Part shown: piece by piece, positions 19,200-27,598 of the stretch
Layout: every line of letters starts with the position of its first letter
How positions within the stretch are numbered: position 1 is the stretch's first letter
Assembly (NCBI RefSeq): GCF_018130955.1
Contig: NZ_JAFCJM010000029.1
Coordinates: 1 to 64,000 of the forward strand
Direction: 5' to 3'
DNA length: 64,000 nt
DNA from: Bradyrhizobium liaoningense
Lineage (GTDB): Bacteria > Pseudomonadota > Alphaproteobacteria > Rhizobiales > Xanthobacteraceae
The notes under the pieces: generated by a model
The model's input: only the letters and a program-made list of their open reading frames with translations
Database searches by the model: none
What the model was told of the DNA's origin: nothing
Translations under genes and position numbers: made by a program

Positions 19200-19673
19200 A
19201 TGATCCGCAGATGCCTCATCGCAGCCACGGTGATGGCGGTCCTGTTCGGTTCGTCGCCGGGCTTTGCCGGCGTCAAGGTCCGCTTCGTCAATCCGGAACG
19301 CTACACCGATGCAGAGTCCTCTGGAGGCGGGCGGGCCGGCACCCTTGCGGAGTTTCGTGGCTATCTCGAAGCGCTCGGCAACCGCTATCTCGCGCCGGGG
19401 CAGGCGATGAGCATTGACGTCCTGGACATCGATCTTGCCGGTCAGCTTGAGCCGCGCGGCCACGGCACGGAGGTGAGGGTGATGCGCGACGTCACGCCGC
19501 CGCGCATCAGGCTGCATTACACCCTGAGCGGAAAAGGCGGGGGCACGCGAAGCGGCGATGATGTTCTGAGCGACATCAGCTATCAGAGCGGCGGCCGTTC
19601 CCCGATCGGCCAACTCAGCTATGAGAAGGCGCTGCTGAACGACTGGTTCAGGCGCGTCGCCGGCACTCAGTAG
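19200..19673 (+). CDS. DUF3016-family exported protein
   Basis: About 157 residues. The ATG at 19200 is preferred over the upstream open frame because a signal peptide begins there (MIRRCLIAATVMAVLFGSSPGFAG). The mature protein begins VKVRFVNPERYTDAESSGGG and contains AEFRGYLEALGNRYLAPGQ, LDIDLAGQLEPRG and a C-terminal YEKALLNDWFRR, the pattern of DUF3016 proteins. Probably a periplasmic or lipid-interacting small protein; function unknown. It is divergent from the threonine-synthase-like gene and convergent with the P450 gene (10 bp between stops). Confidence 0.8.
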   Translation: MIRRCLIAATVMAVLFGSSPGFAGVKVRFVNPERYTDAESSGGGRAGTLAEFRGYLEALGNRYLAPGQAMSIDVLDIDLAGQLEPRGHGTEVRVMRDVTPPRIRLHYTLSGKGGGTRSGDDVLSDISYQSGGRSPIGQLSYEKALLNDWFRRVAGTQ

Positions 19674-19683
19674 CGGCGCTGTC

Positions 19684-20862
19684 TCAGGCCGCCGTCACTC
19701 GCACCGGCATGCTCGTCAGCCCGCGCAGGGAATTGTTGAGCAGCCGCTTCGGCTCGCCCGCGAGCTCGATGGTCTTCACGCGCCGTGCAAGCTCGCCGAG
19801 GATCAGCTCGCCTTCGAGGCGCGCGATCATCTGGCCGACGCAGGCATGGATGCCGGCGCCGAACCCGACATGCCCGGTCGCGCTGCGCTCGACGTCGAAG
19901 CGGTCAGGATGATCCCACTTTGCCGGATCGCGGTTGGCTGACGCCATGAGCAGCAGCACCTTGCGGTGCGCGGGGATGACCTCGCCGCCGACCTCGACGT
20001 CGCGCGAGGTGGTACGGAAGAACGTCTGCACCGGGGAATCGTAGCGCAGGCCTTCTTCGAAGGCGTTGCGCGCCAGCTCCGGCCGTGCGCGCAGCTTGCG
20101 ATATTCATCCGGATGGGTGGCGAGCGCCAGCACCGCATTGCCGATGCCGTTGACGGTGGTGTCGACGCCGGCGGTGAGGAACGGCCGCACCAGATGGGTC
20201 GCTTCCTGCTCGGTGATCTCGCCCTCGTCTGCGGCCTCGTAGATCATCATGCCGAGGCTGTCGGGCTGCAACGCATTGCGCGCGCAGCACTCCATGATCC
20301 AGCTCTGGGCCGCGAGCCCCGCCGCACGCGATGCGGCGAGCTGTTCGTTGTCGGGACCGAAACTGTTGAAGACGAAGGTGCTCCAGGCCAGAAGTTTTTC
20401 GCGTCCGTCGGGCCGGATGCCGATGGCGTCCGGAAAGACCTTCATCGGATAGGCTTCCGCGAGATCGCGCATCGCATCGAACGTGCCCTTGTCGAGCAGC
20501 TCCGACACCTTCGTCTTGGCCTCCTTCTGGAAGGTCTCGCGCAGCTTCCTGGCGATGCCTGGCGACAGGGTCCGGCCGAGCACGCGGCGGCCCTTATCGT
20601 GATCGGGAGGGTCGATCTGAAGCGTCAGCGGCTTTGGCAGCGCCGGGTTCATCCCGTTGAGGCCGACGCCTTCGCCGCTGATGAAGCTGCGCCAGTCCTT
20701 CAGCGCGGATTCGACCTCGGCATAGCGCGCCATCGCCCAGATGTCGTAGCGCTCGATCCGGAACACGGGGCCGAGCGCGCGCAGGGCCTCGTAGGCGGGA
20801 TAGGGATCCGCCAGGAAGTCCGGAGCAAACGGGTCGCCGGCGAAAGACGCGATGCCGCTCAT
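19684..20862 (-). CDS. Cytochrome P450, CYP199-like (para-substituted benzoate oxidation)
   Basis: Soluble haem monooxygenase, 392 residues. Visible: I-helix FLTAGVDTTVNG (acid-Thr pair), K-helix EEGLR (ExxR), and the haem-ligand loop VGFGAGIHACVGQ. From memory, the overall sequence closely follows CYP199A2 of Rhodopseudomonas palustris (DLAEAYPMKVFPDAIG, SPVQTFFRTT, ASANRDP), which demethylates 4-methoxybenzoate. A para-substituted aromatic acid substrate is therefore a fair inference. It follows the HAAT binding-protein gene by 19 bp, so uptake and oxidation may be cotranscribed. No ferredoxin or reductase gene is adjacent. Confidence 0.87.
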   Translation of the reverse strand: MSGIASFAGDPFAPDFLADPYPAYEALRALGPVFRIERYDIWAMARYAEVESALKDWRSFISGEGVGLNGMNPALPKPLTLQIDPPDHDKGRRVLGRTLSPGIARKLRETFQKEAKTKVSELLDKGTFDAMRDLAEAYPMKVFPDAIGIRPDGREKLLAWSTFVFNSFGPDNEQLAASRAAGLAAQSWIMECCARNALQPDSLGMMIYEAADEGEITEQEATHLVRPFLTAGVDTTVNGIGNAVLALATHPDEYRKLRARPELARNAFEEGLRYDSPVQTFFRTTSRDVEVGGEVIPAHRKVLLLMASANRDPAKWDHPDRFDVERSATGHVGFGAGIHACVGQMIARLEGELILGELARRVKTIELAGEPKRLLNNSLRGLTSMPVRVTAA

Positions 20863-20881
20863 GGTTGCTTCGTCCGTCCTG

Positions 20882-22087
20882 CTATTTCACCAGCGGGCAC
20901 TGCCCCTCGCTCTCGGGCCGGAATGCGTCTTCGCCCTTGATCGTGCCGACCACCTTCAACAGATCCCAGGCCGACTTGGACTCGTCGGGCGACTTGACCT
21001 GGAGCAGGTAAAGCGGGTGGATCTTGCGGCCGTCCTTGCGGATGTAGCCCTTGCCGTACAAGGGATCGTCGGTCGGCGTGTCCTTCATCGCCGTCACCAC
21101 GGCCTTGCCGTCCCTGGCGCCGCCGACCTTGTCGATCGCCTTGAGATAGTGAATGACGGAGGCGTAGACGCCGGCCTGCATGTCGTTCGGATAGGCTTTT
21201 GACGGAATGCGCTCGGCGAAGCGCTTTGCGAAGGCGCGGGTGTCGTCGTTCAAATCCCAGTAGAACGGATTCATGATCTGGGCGCCTTGGGCGAACTTCA
21301 GCGTGAGGGCAGGGAGCCCGTTCATGCCGAGGATCAGCCCGGCGAGCTTGTGATCCTTGGTCAGTCCGAATTCGGCGGCCTGCTTCATCGACGTGATCGT
21401 GTCGTCGCCCGCATTGGCGATGCCGATGATGTCGGCGCCCGAAGCCTGGGCCTGAAGCAGGAACGAGGCATAGTCCGCCGTTCCGAGCGGATGACGGACG
21501 GCGCCGAGCACCTGGCCGCCGGATGCCTTCACGGCCTCGGATGCCTGCTTCTCGAGGTCATGGCCGAACGCGTAATCGGCGGTGATGAAGAACCACTTCT
21601 TGCCACCCTGCTGGACGATCGCCTTGCCGAGGCCGCGACCGTAGGCATAAGTGTCGTAGGTCCAGTGCACCGTGTTCGGCGTGCACTTCTCGCCGGTCAG
21701 GAGCGCGGTGCCCGCGCCGGATCCCACGAACACCTTGTTCTTCTCGGCGCTCATGCCGGCCACCGCAAGCGCGATCGAGGAATTGGGGACGTCGAAGATC
21801 GCGTCGACGCCGTCGTTCTCGTACCATCGCCGCGCGATGCCGATACCGATGTCGGTCTTGTTCTGATGATCGGCGGCCACGACCTCGACGGGCTTGCCGC
21901 CCGCCTTCCCGCCATAGTCCTCGACCGCCATCTTGGCGGCCACGACGGAGCCGATGCCCTGATAGCTCGCGAACGGACCGGACTGGTCGTTCAAAATGCC
22001 GATCTTCACCGCGTCCTGCGCGAGTGCCGGCACGGGTGCCAGCAACAAGGTCCAGACGCACGCCTGCCGCAGCAATGTGATGCTCAT
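20882..22087 (-). CDS. HAAT-type ABC transporter substrate-binding protein
   Basis: Periplasmic binding protein of the branched-chain amino acid / aromatic acid class, about 401 residues. The ATG at 22087 is preferred: GGAGGAG precedes it and a signal peptide follows (LLRQACVWTLLLAPVPALAQ). The mature start VKIGILNDQSGPFASYQGIG and later TADYAFGHDLEKQ and FYWDLNDDTRAFAKRF are typical. Permease and ATPase genes are absent here, so it must use components encoded elsewhere. With the P450 downstream and the MarR regulator divergent, the ligand is probably an aromatic acid. Confidence 0.92.
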   Translation of the reverse strand: MSITLLRQACVWTLLLAPVPALAQDAVKIGILNDQSGPFASYQGIGSVVAAKMAVEDYGGKAGGKPVEVVAADHQNKTDIGIGIARRWYENDGVDAIFDVPNSSIALAVAGMSAEKNKVFVGSGAGTALLTGEKCTPNTVHWTYDTYAYGRGLGKAIVQQGGKKWFFITADYAFGHDLEKQASEAVKASGGQVLGAVRHPLGTADYASFLLQAQASGADIIGIANAGDDTITSMKQAAEFGLTKDHKLAGLILGMNGLPALTLKFAQGAQIMNPFYWDLNDDTRAFAKRFAERIPSKAYPNDMQAGVYASVIHYLKAIDKVGGARDGKAVVTAMKDTPTDDPLYGKGYIRKDGRKIHPLYLLQVKSPDESKSAWDLLKVVGTIKGEDAFRPESEGQCPLVK

Positions 22088-22133
22088 TGTCTCCTCCTCG
22101 TGCCTGCGGTCTTGGCCGATCCTTGGCGCCGCC

Positions 22134-22159
22134 GATATATAATAGTTATATTTTATATC
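22134..22159. promoter_or_regulatory. Probable MarR operator in the divergent promoter
   Basis: An AT-rich nested palindrome in an otherwise GC-rich region: ATATAA (22137-22142), spacer TAG, TTATAT (22146-22151), enclosed by GATATA (22134-22139) and TATATC (22154-22159). It sits between the divergent MarR gene and binding-protein gene, as MarR operators usually do. Binding is inferred. Confidence 0.55.
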
Positions 22160-22230
22160 TATTTTCCGCAGTGTCAATTCGCCTCGCACAGGTAGACTGG
22201 CGCCGTCGGCAAAACCGGAGCCTGTGAGTC

Positions 22231-22698
22231 GTGAGACAAATTCAATCGGAACGGAAGAAATCGCTGGATTTGCGGGCACTTCGGGCCACGCCGGGCTTCA
22301 TGCTGCGGCTCGCGCAACTGAAGTTCTTCGAGGGCTTTTACGAGCACTTTGCCGCGTTCGGCGTGACGCCGGCGACCTACGCGATCCTCACTTTGATCCG
22401 CGACAACCCCGGCATTCCCCCGAGCAGCCTCGCAAGCCTGCTCCGGCTCAAGCTGCCGAACCTGATCAAGATCCTGAACGAGCTGGAGTCGTCCGGCTCC
22501 ATCAAGCGCAACCGCTCCAAGGCCGACCGCCGCGCCGTCGAGCTGGTCCTGACCGCAAAGGGCACCAAGCTCATCAACGATGCCGCGCGCACGACAGAGC
22601 CCTACAACCGCCTGATGCTCGCGCCGCTCACCGAAGCCGAGCGCGGCACGCTGCTCGCGCTGCTCAACCGGGTTGTGCTGCTCGACGGCGCTGGGTGA
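22231..22698 (+). CDS. MarR-family transcriptional regulator
   Basis: Dimeric winged-helix regulator, 155 residues, starting GTG at 22231. The wHTH region runs over YAILTLIRDNPGIPPSSLASLLRLKLPNLIKILNELESSG and the wing contains KADRRAVELVLTAKG, the usual MarR D-R-R pattern. It is divergent from the binding-protein/P450 pair with about 140 bp between them, including an AT-rich palindrome. It most likely represses that operon and responds to the transported or oxidised aromatic acid or its CoA ester; the ligand is not known. Confidence 0.9.
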   Translation: MRQIQSERKKSLDLRALRATPGFMLRLAQLKFFEGFYEHFAAFGVTPATYAILTLIRDNPGIPPSSLASLLRLKLPNLIKILNELESSGSIKRNRSKADRRAVELVLTAKGTKLINDAARTTEPYNRLMLAPLTEAERGTLLALLNRVVLLDGAG

Positions 22699-22814
22699 GG
22701 GCGCAGCGGCGCTGCCTGTCAAGGGCAAATCCCGCCCCAAAATCCGCCAATTCGACGGTCAGTAAACCCTCCGGGAAGCCATAGGTTGCTCCCTTCGGGT
22801 GGTATTGGGGACGC

Positions 22815-23753
22815 ATGGTCGATCCGGGGCGAATTCTGGTGCTTGCGGCGGGAATGCTGCTCGCCTTGTGGTCCACGACGGCGGTGGCCTCGCCGCCGAA
22901 GTCGAAGCCCAAGCCCGTCGCGGTCGAGACCGTTGCGCCGGCTCCGCCCGCGGACACCGAGCCCCTGCCGCAGCCACGGGTCTATCTGTTCCGTGGCGCG
23001 ATGGGACCGCTGTTTTCGACCGGCATGGACAGGCTTGCCGAGAAGCTCACGAACGCCGGCCTTACCGCCGATGTCTACGAGTTCACGATCTGCCGGCTGG
23101 TCGCCGATCGCGCGCTTACGAAGTATCGTGAAGCGCCGGCGCCGATTGTCCTGATGGGGCACTCCATGGGCGGGCTCTGCTCGATCATCTTTGCCGAGAT
23201 GGCGGCCAAGGAGAACATCCCGATCAGCCTGATCATCACCATCGATCCCGCGCACGCGACCGGCAAGGTGCCGCTCAATGTCGAGCGCTTCATCAACATC
23301 TTCCTCTCCGACGACGTGCTCGGCGGCGGCGACGTCGTGGCGGAGCCCGGCTTTCGCGGCCATTATGCGAGCTTCGACCTGAAGGAGAACAAGCGCGTCA
23401 CCCACATCAACATCGAGAAGTCCGACGACATCCACCGCCAGATCGTCGAGATGGTTTTGCAACTGCCGCGCGTTTCGGTGCGGACGCAGGCCGATGCCGT
23501 GCCGTTGCGCTATCTCGTGCCCGCAAACACGCTGGTGGAGCTATGGGACTCCGGCGTTCGCCTCCCTGTTCGCGCCGGCGATACGCTGGAGAGCATTGCC
23601 GCGGTCCATCGCGTCCCCGCCTGGTCGATCGCGCAGATCAACTCGCTGCCGGAAAATGCGCCGCTGACCGTCGGCCAGGCCATCATCGTGCCGCGTCACC
23701 TGCAGCCGGCCGACGCGGTCGCCGCCACACCTCCTCCGCCAGCCCGGCGCTGA
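22815..23753 (+). CDS. Exported alpha/beta-hydrolase-like protein with LysM domain
   Basis: A 312-residue protein with signal peptide (ILVLAAGMLLALWSTTAVAS), a Pro/Lys-rich linker, then the hydrolase-like region PRVYLFRGAMGPLFSTGMDRL, nucleophile elbow MGHSMGG, IITIDPAH, ERFINIFLSDD, and a late THINIEKSDD. Residues about 255-300 form a LysM domain (VRAGDTLESIAAVHRVPAWSIAQINSL, ending GQAIIVP), which would tether it to peptidoglycan. Paralogue of the protein at 16707-17414, which lacks LysM. Probably a periplasmic serine hydrolase; substrate unknown. Confidence 0.75.
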   Translation: MVDPGRILVLAAGMLLALWSTTAVASPPKSKPKPVAVETVAPAPPADTEPLPQPRVYLFRGAMGPLFSTGMDRLAEKLTNAGLTADVYEFTICRLVADRALTKYREAPAPIVLMGHSMGGLCSIIFAEMAAKENIPISLIITIDPAHATGKVPLNVERFINIFLSDDVLGGGDVVAEPGFRGHYASFDLKENKRVTHINIEKSDDIHRQIVEMVLQLPRVSVRTQADAVPLRYLVPANTLVELWDSGVRLPVRAGDTLESIAAVHRVPAWSIAQINSLPENAPLTVGQAIIVPRHLQPADAVAATPPPPARR

Positions 23754-23769
23754 TCGCGCCGGCGCGATC

Positions 23770-25194
23770 TCAATCCGGCGCGCCGACCGTGACGACGCGA
23801 AGGTTGTTGGTGGTGCCGGCTTGCGCGAAGGGGATGCCGGCCACGACGACCAGCAGATCCCCTTGACGCGCAAATTCCTCCTGGCGCGCGAACGTCGTCG
23901 CACGCTGGACCATTTCCTCGTAGCTCTGCACGTCCGGTGACAAGACGCTATGCGCGCCCCAGAGCAGGCAGAGGCGGCGCGACACCTCGCGGCTCGGCGT
24001 GATCGCCAGGATCGGCAAGCTCGGCCGCTTGCGCGCAACGCGCGCCGCCGACGTGCCGCTCGACGTATAGGCGACGATGGCGGCGGCATGAACGACGGAG
24101 GCGAGGTCAGCAGCCGCGGTCGCAACCGCGTGCGGCGGTGTCTGCTCCTCGCCCGGCTGCGTCGCCTCGACGATCGAACGGTACATCTTGTGCTGCTCGG
24201 TGCTGTGGATGATGCGGTCCATCATCTCGACCGCCTCGCGCGGATAGCGGCCGCTCGCCGATTCCGCCGACAGCATCACCGCGTCAGCGCCGTCGTAGAT
24301 CGCGGTCGCGACGTCCGAGACTTCGGCGCGCGTCGGCGTGGGAGTTGCGACCATCGAGTCCAGCATCTGCGTGGCGACGATCACCGGCTTCACCGCCAGC
24401 CGGCAGGCGCGCACCAGCTCCTTCTGACGGCCGGGCACGTCCTCGTGCGGAATCTCGACGCCGAGATCGCCGCGCGCCACCATGATCGCGTCGCAGAGCT
24501 GGATGATGTCGTCGATGCGCTCGAGCGCGGCAGGTTTTTCGATCTTCGCCATCAGCCCGGCCCGCTCGCCGATCAGGCCGCGCGCCTCGATGACGTCGGA
24601 AGGCTTCTGCACGAAGGACATTGCAACCCAGTCGACGCCGAGCTTGAGGCCGAATTCGAGGTCGGCGCGATCCTTCGCGGTCAGCGGCGAGAGGTCGAGC
24701 ACCGTACCCGGCAGGTTGACGCCCTTGTGATTGGAGATGGTGCCGCCGACGATCGCCTTGGCATCGATGAAATCGTCGCCGGGCCCAGTGACGCGGACGC
24801 GGACCCTGCCGTCGTCGATCAGCAGGTCGTGACCGGGCGCCACCGCCGCAAAAATCTCCTTGTGCGGCAGCGGAATTGAAGTCCGGTCGCCTTCCGCGCC
24901 CGTCAGCACGAAGCGGATCGTCTCGCCGGCCTCGACCGCGATCTTGCCGTCGCGCAGCGTACCGACGCGGATCTTTGGACCCTGGAGGTCCATCAGGATT
25001 CCGATCGGACGGTTGACCTCCTGCTCCAGCTTGCGGATCGCGGCATGGACCTTCGCGTGATCCTCCTGCTCGCCATGGCTGAAGTTCAGACGGAAGGTGT
25101 CGACTCCCGCGAGAAACAGCGCCTTCAGCATCTCCGGCGCAGAGCTGGCGGGGCCGACGGTTGCAACAATCTTGGCCCGTCGATGACGACGCAT
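23770..25194 (-). CDS. ttuE: Pyruvate kinase of the tartrate operon (TtuE-like)
   Basis: Converts phosphoenolpyruvate and ADP to pyruvate and ATP. The 474 residues carry the family signatures: start RAKIVATVGPAS, MDLQGPKIRVG, the active-site block MAKIEKPAALERIDDII with IMVARGDLGVEIP, and VIVATQMLDSM. Normal length, with the C-terminal allosteric domain present. It is the last gene after ttuB-ttuC-ttuD, starting 18 bp after the restored ttuD stop. The order matches the ttuABCDE tartrate operon of Agrobacterium vitis, so this is probably the TtuE isozyme, finishing glycerate breakdown, rather than the only housekeeping kinase. Confidence 0.93.
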   Translation of the reverse strand: MRRHRRAKIVATVGPASSAPEMLKALFLAGVDTFRLNFSHGEQEDHAKVHAAIRKLEQEVNRPIGILMDLQGPKIRVGTLRDGKIAVEAGETIRFVLTGAEGDRTSIPLPHKEIFAAVAPGHDLLIDDGRVRVRVTGPGDDFIDAKAIVGGTISNHKGVNLPGTVLDLSPLTAKDRADLEFGLKLGVDWVAMSFVQKPSDVIEARGLIGERAGLMAKIEKPAALERIDDIIQLCDAIMVARGDLGVEIPHEDVPGRQKELVRACRLAVKPVIVATQMLDSMVATPTPTRAEVSDVATAIYDGADAVMLSAESASGRYPREAVEMMDRIIHSTEQHKMYRSIVEATQPGEEQTPPHAVATAAADLASVVHAAAIVAYTSSGTSAARVARKRPSLPILAITPSREVSRRLCLLWGAHSVLSPDVQSYEEMVQRATTFARQEEFARQGDLLVVVAGIPFAQAGTTNNLRVVTVGAPD

Positions 25195-25212
25195 GGATCA
25201 CCTCATCCTTGG

Positions 25213-26497
25213 TCAGATCTTGCCGGCTCGAATCAGCACGGCGCGAATGTCGTTGACATTTGTAAGCGTTGGCCCGGTGCGCACAAGGTCTCCAAGATGG
25301 TCGAAGAATGTGTAGCTATTATGTGCCGCCAGAAAAGCGCGCGTCGAGTCCCTTTGCGCTCGCGCGCATCAAAGTATCAGGGGCAATCAAGGCGCCTGCC
25401 GCATCCTCCGTTCCGTCGATGCCGTCGCTGTCGCCGGCAACGGCCCAAATGTCGGGCGCACCTGATAGCGCGACGGCGAGGGCGAGCAGGAATTCCGTGT
25501 TGCGTCCGCCGCGACCCGCAGGGCCGCGGCCGATGCTGACCGTTGTCTCGCCGCCCGACAGCAGAACGGCTGGAGCTGCGGTTGGTTGCGCATGTCTTGC
25601 GATCGATTGCGCAATTCCGGCCATCACGGTTCCGAGCTCGCGGGCCTCGCCTTCGATCGCGTCCCCCAGGATCACCGGTGTCAGCCCCTCGTCGCGCGCG
25701 ATCCGGGCGGCCGCATCAAGCGCGAGCACGGGAGCGGCGATGATGCGGACGTCGGTGTCGATCTCGCCGGGTTTTGGCGTTTCGCTCGATGTTTCGAGGA
25801 CGAGCCGCGCCGCTTCGGGAAGCTCGATTGCGAAGCGCGAGATGATCTCGCGCGCGTCGTCCCGGGTGCTGACATCAGGCAATGTCGGGCCCGAGGCGAT
25901 CGCCGCAGGATCATCGCCGGGGATGTCCGAGATCACCAGTGTGACGAGGCGTGCGGGACGCGCGGCCAGCGCCAGCCGGCCGCCCTTGATCGCGGAGAGA
26001 TGCTTGCGGACGACATTCATCTCGGCAATGGTCGCACCGCTCGCCAGCAGCGCGCGATTGACGGCCTGCTTGTCGGCGAGCGTCATCGGTGGCGTGGGCA
26101 GCGTCATCAGCGCCGATCCCCCGCCGGACATCAGCGCGATGACGAGATCATCCGCTGTTAGTCCCTGCACGGCGGAAAACATCCGCCGTGCCGCAGTCTC
26201 GCTCGCCGCGTCCGGCACCGGATGCGACGCCTCCAGGATCTCGATGCGGCCCGCCGGGACCGCATGGCCGTGACGGGTGACGACGACACCCGACACGTCC
26301 ACGTCGGGCCATGCCGCGTCGAGACCGGCGGCCATCGCTGCCGAGGCCTTACCGGCCCCGATGACGATGCACCGGTCCCTGGGCTTCGTCGGCAACGCGC
26401 GCGCGATCGTCAGCCTTGGATCGGCGCTGGCGATCGCGGCGTCGAACATGCGCCGCAGCACCGCGCGCGCCCGCGCGTCCGTCCATTCGGCGCGCAT
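25213..26497 (-). pseudogene. ttuD: Glycerate 2-kinase (TtuD/GckA, MOFRL family) with C-terminal frameshift
   Basis: Phosphorylates D-glycerate to 2-phosphoglycerate; older annotations call the family hydroxypyruvate reductase. From 26497 the frame carries CIVIGAGKASAAMAAGLDAAWP, MSGGGSALMTLP and LLSGGETTVSIG, then ends early at 25319 after LDARFSGGT. In another frame the missing end continues perfectly: AFLAAHNSYTFFDHLGDL and TGPTLTNVNDIRAVLI, to a stop at 25213-25215. The break is at a GCGCGCG run (25337-25343) and is repaired by two added bases. About 40 conserved MOFRL residues are lost, so this is a recent mutation or a sequencing slip. It lies 6 bp after ttuC. Confidence 0.85.
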
Positions 26498-26503
26498 CGC
26501 AGG

Positions 26504-27577
26504 TCAGACGTTGGAGCCGTGGATGGCGTCGATCACGGCGTCGGTCACCTCCCTGGTGGTGGCCTTGCCGCCGACATCGGGCGTCAGCACGCCTGCCGCG
26601 CAGACCTTTTCGACCGCGGCCATCAGCCTTGCGGCGGCGTCCTTCTCGCGGAGGTGCTCCAGCATCTGCGCACCGGTCCAGAACGTCGCGACCGGATTGG
26701 CGATGCCCTTGCCGGTGATGTCGAAGGCCGAGCCGTGGATCGGCTCGAACATCGAAGGGTAGCGGCGCTGCGGATCGATATTGCCGGTCGGCGCGACGCC
26801 GAGGCTGCCGGCAAGCGCGCCGGCGAGGTCGGAGAGGATGTCGGCGTGCAGATTGGTCGCGACGATGGTGTCGAGGCTCTTCGGGTTGAGCGTCATGCGC
26901 ACGGTCATGGCGTCGACCAGCATCTTGTCCCAGGTCACGTCGGGGAATTCGGTCGCGACCTCAGCCGCGATCTCGTCCCACATCACCATGCCGTGGCGCT
27001 GCGCGTTCGACTTGGTGACGACGGTGAGCAGCTTTCGCGGACGCGACTGCGCGAGCTGGAACGCGTAGCGCATGATGCGCGTCACGCCGACGCGGGTGAA
27101 GACGGCGACCTCGGTGCCGACCTCCTCGGGCAGGCCCTTATGGGCGCGGCCGCCCATGCCGGCATATTCTCCTTCCGAGTTCTCGCGCACGATGACCCAG
27201 TCGAGATCGCCGACGCCGACATTGCGCAGCGGCGAGGCGACGCCGGGCAGGATTTTTGTCGGACGCACATTGGCGTACTGGTCAAAGCCCTGGCAGATCG
27301 GCAGGCGCAGTCCCCACAGCGTGATGTGATCGGGCACGTCGGGCGCGCCGACCGCGCCAAAGTAGATGGCGTCGAACTTCTTCAGTTCTGCGAGGCCGTC
27401 TGACGGCATCATCACGCCGTGCTTCTTGTAGTAGTCCGAGCCCCAGTCAAAAGTCCTAAAGTTGAAGGCGAGGTCGCCGCTGCGCTTGGCGAGCGCCTCC
27501 AGCACGCGGATGCCGGAGGAGATGACTTCGGGGCCGATGCCGTCGGCGGGAATGGCTGCGATCGAGTGGGTGCGCAT
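26504..27577 (-). CDS. ttuC: Tartrate dehydrogenase/decarboxylase
   Basis: Member of the isocitrate/isopropylmalate dehydrogenase family (357 residues) that oxidises tartrate with NAD and divalent metal; the enzyme can also decarboxylate it to D-glycerate. Visible: AAIPADGIGPEVI at the N-terminus, the DWVIVRENSEGEYAGMGG substrate-loop region, the metal-binding ATNLHADILSDLAGALAGSLG, and the NAD-loop FEPIHGSAFDITGKGIANP. The substrate call rests on these motifs plus context: MFS transporter upstream, glycerate kinase and pyruvate kinase downstream, LysR divergent. Start ATG at 27577 with GGAG about 8 bases before it. Confidence 0.92.
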   Translation of the reverse strand: MRTHSIAAIPADGIGPEVISSGIRVLEALAKRSGDLAFNFRTFDWGSDYYKKHGVMMPSDGLAELKKFDAIYFGAVGAPDVPDHITLWGLRLPICQGFDQYANVRPTKILPGVASPLRNVGVGDLDWVIVRENSEGEYAGMGGRAHKGLPEEVGTEVAVFTRVGVTRIMRYAFQLAQSRPRKLLTVVTKSNAQRHGMVMWDEIAAEVATEFPDVTWDKMLVDAMTVRMTLNPKSLDTIVATNLHADILSDLAGALAGSLGVAPTGNIDPQRRYPSMFEPIHGSAFDITGKGIANPVATFWTGAQMLEHLREKDAAARLMAAVEKVCAAGVLTPDVGGKATTREVTDAVIDAIHGSNV

Positions 27578-27598
27578 GAAAATGCTCCGATTGTGGGA

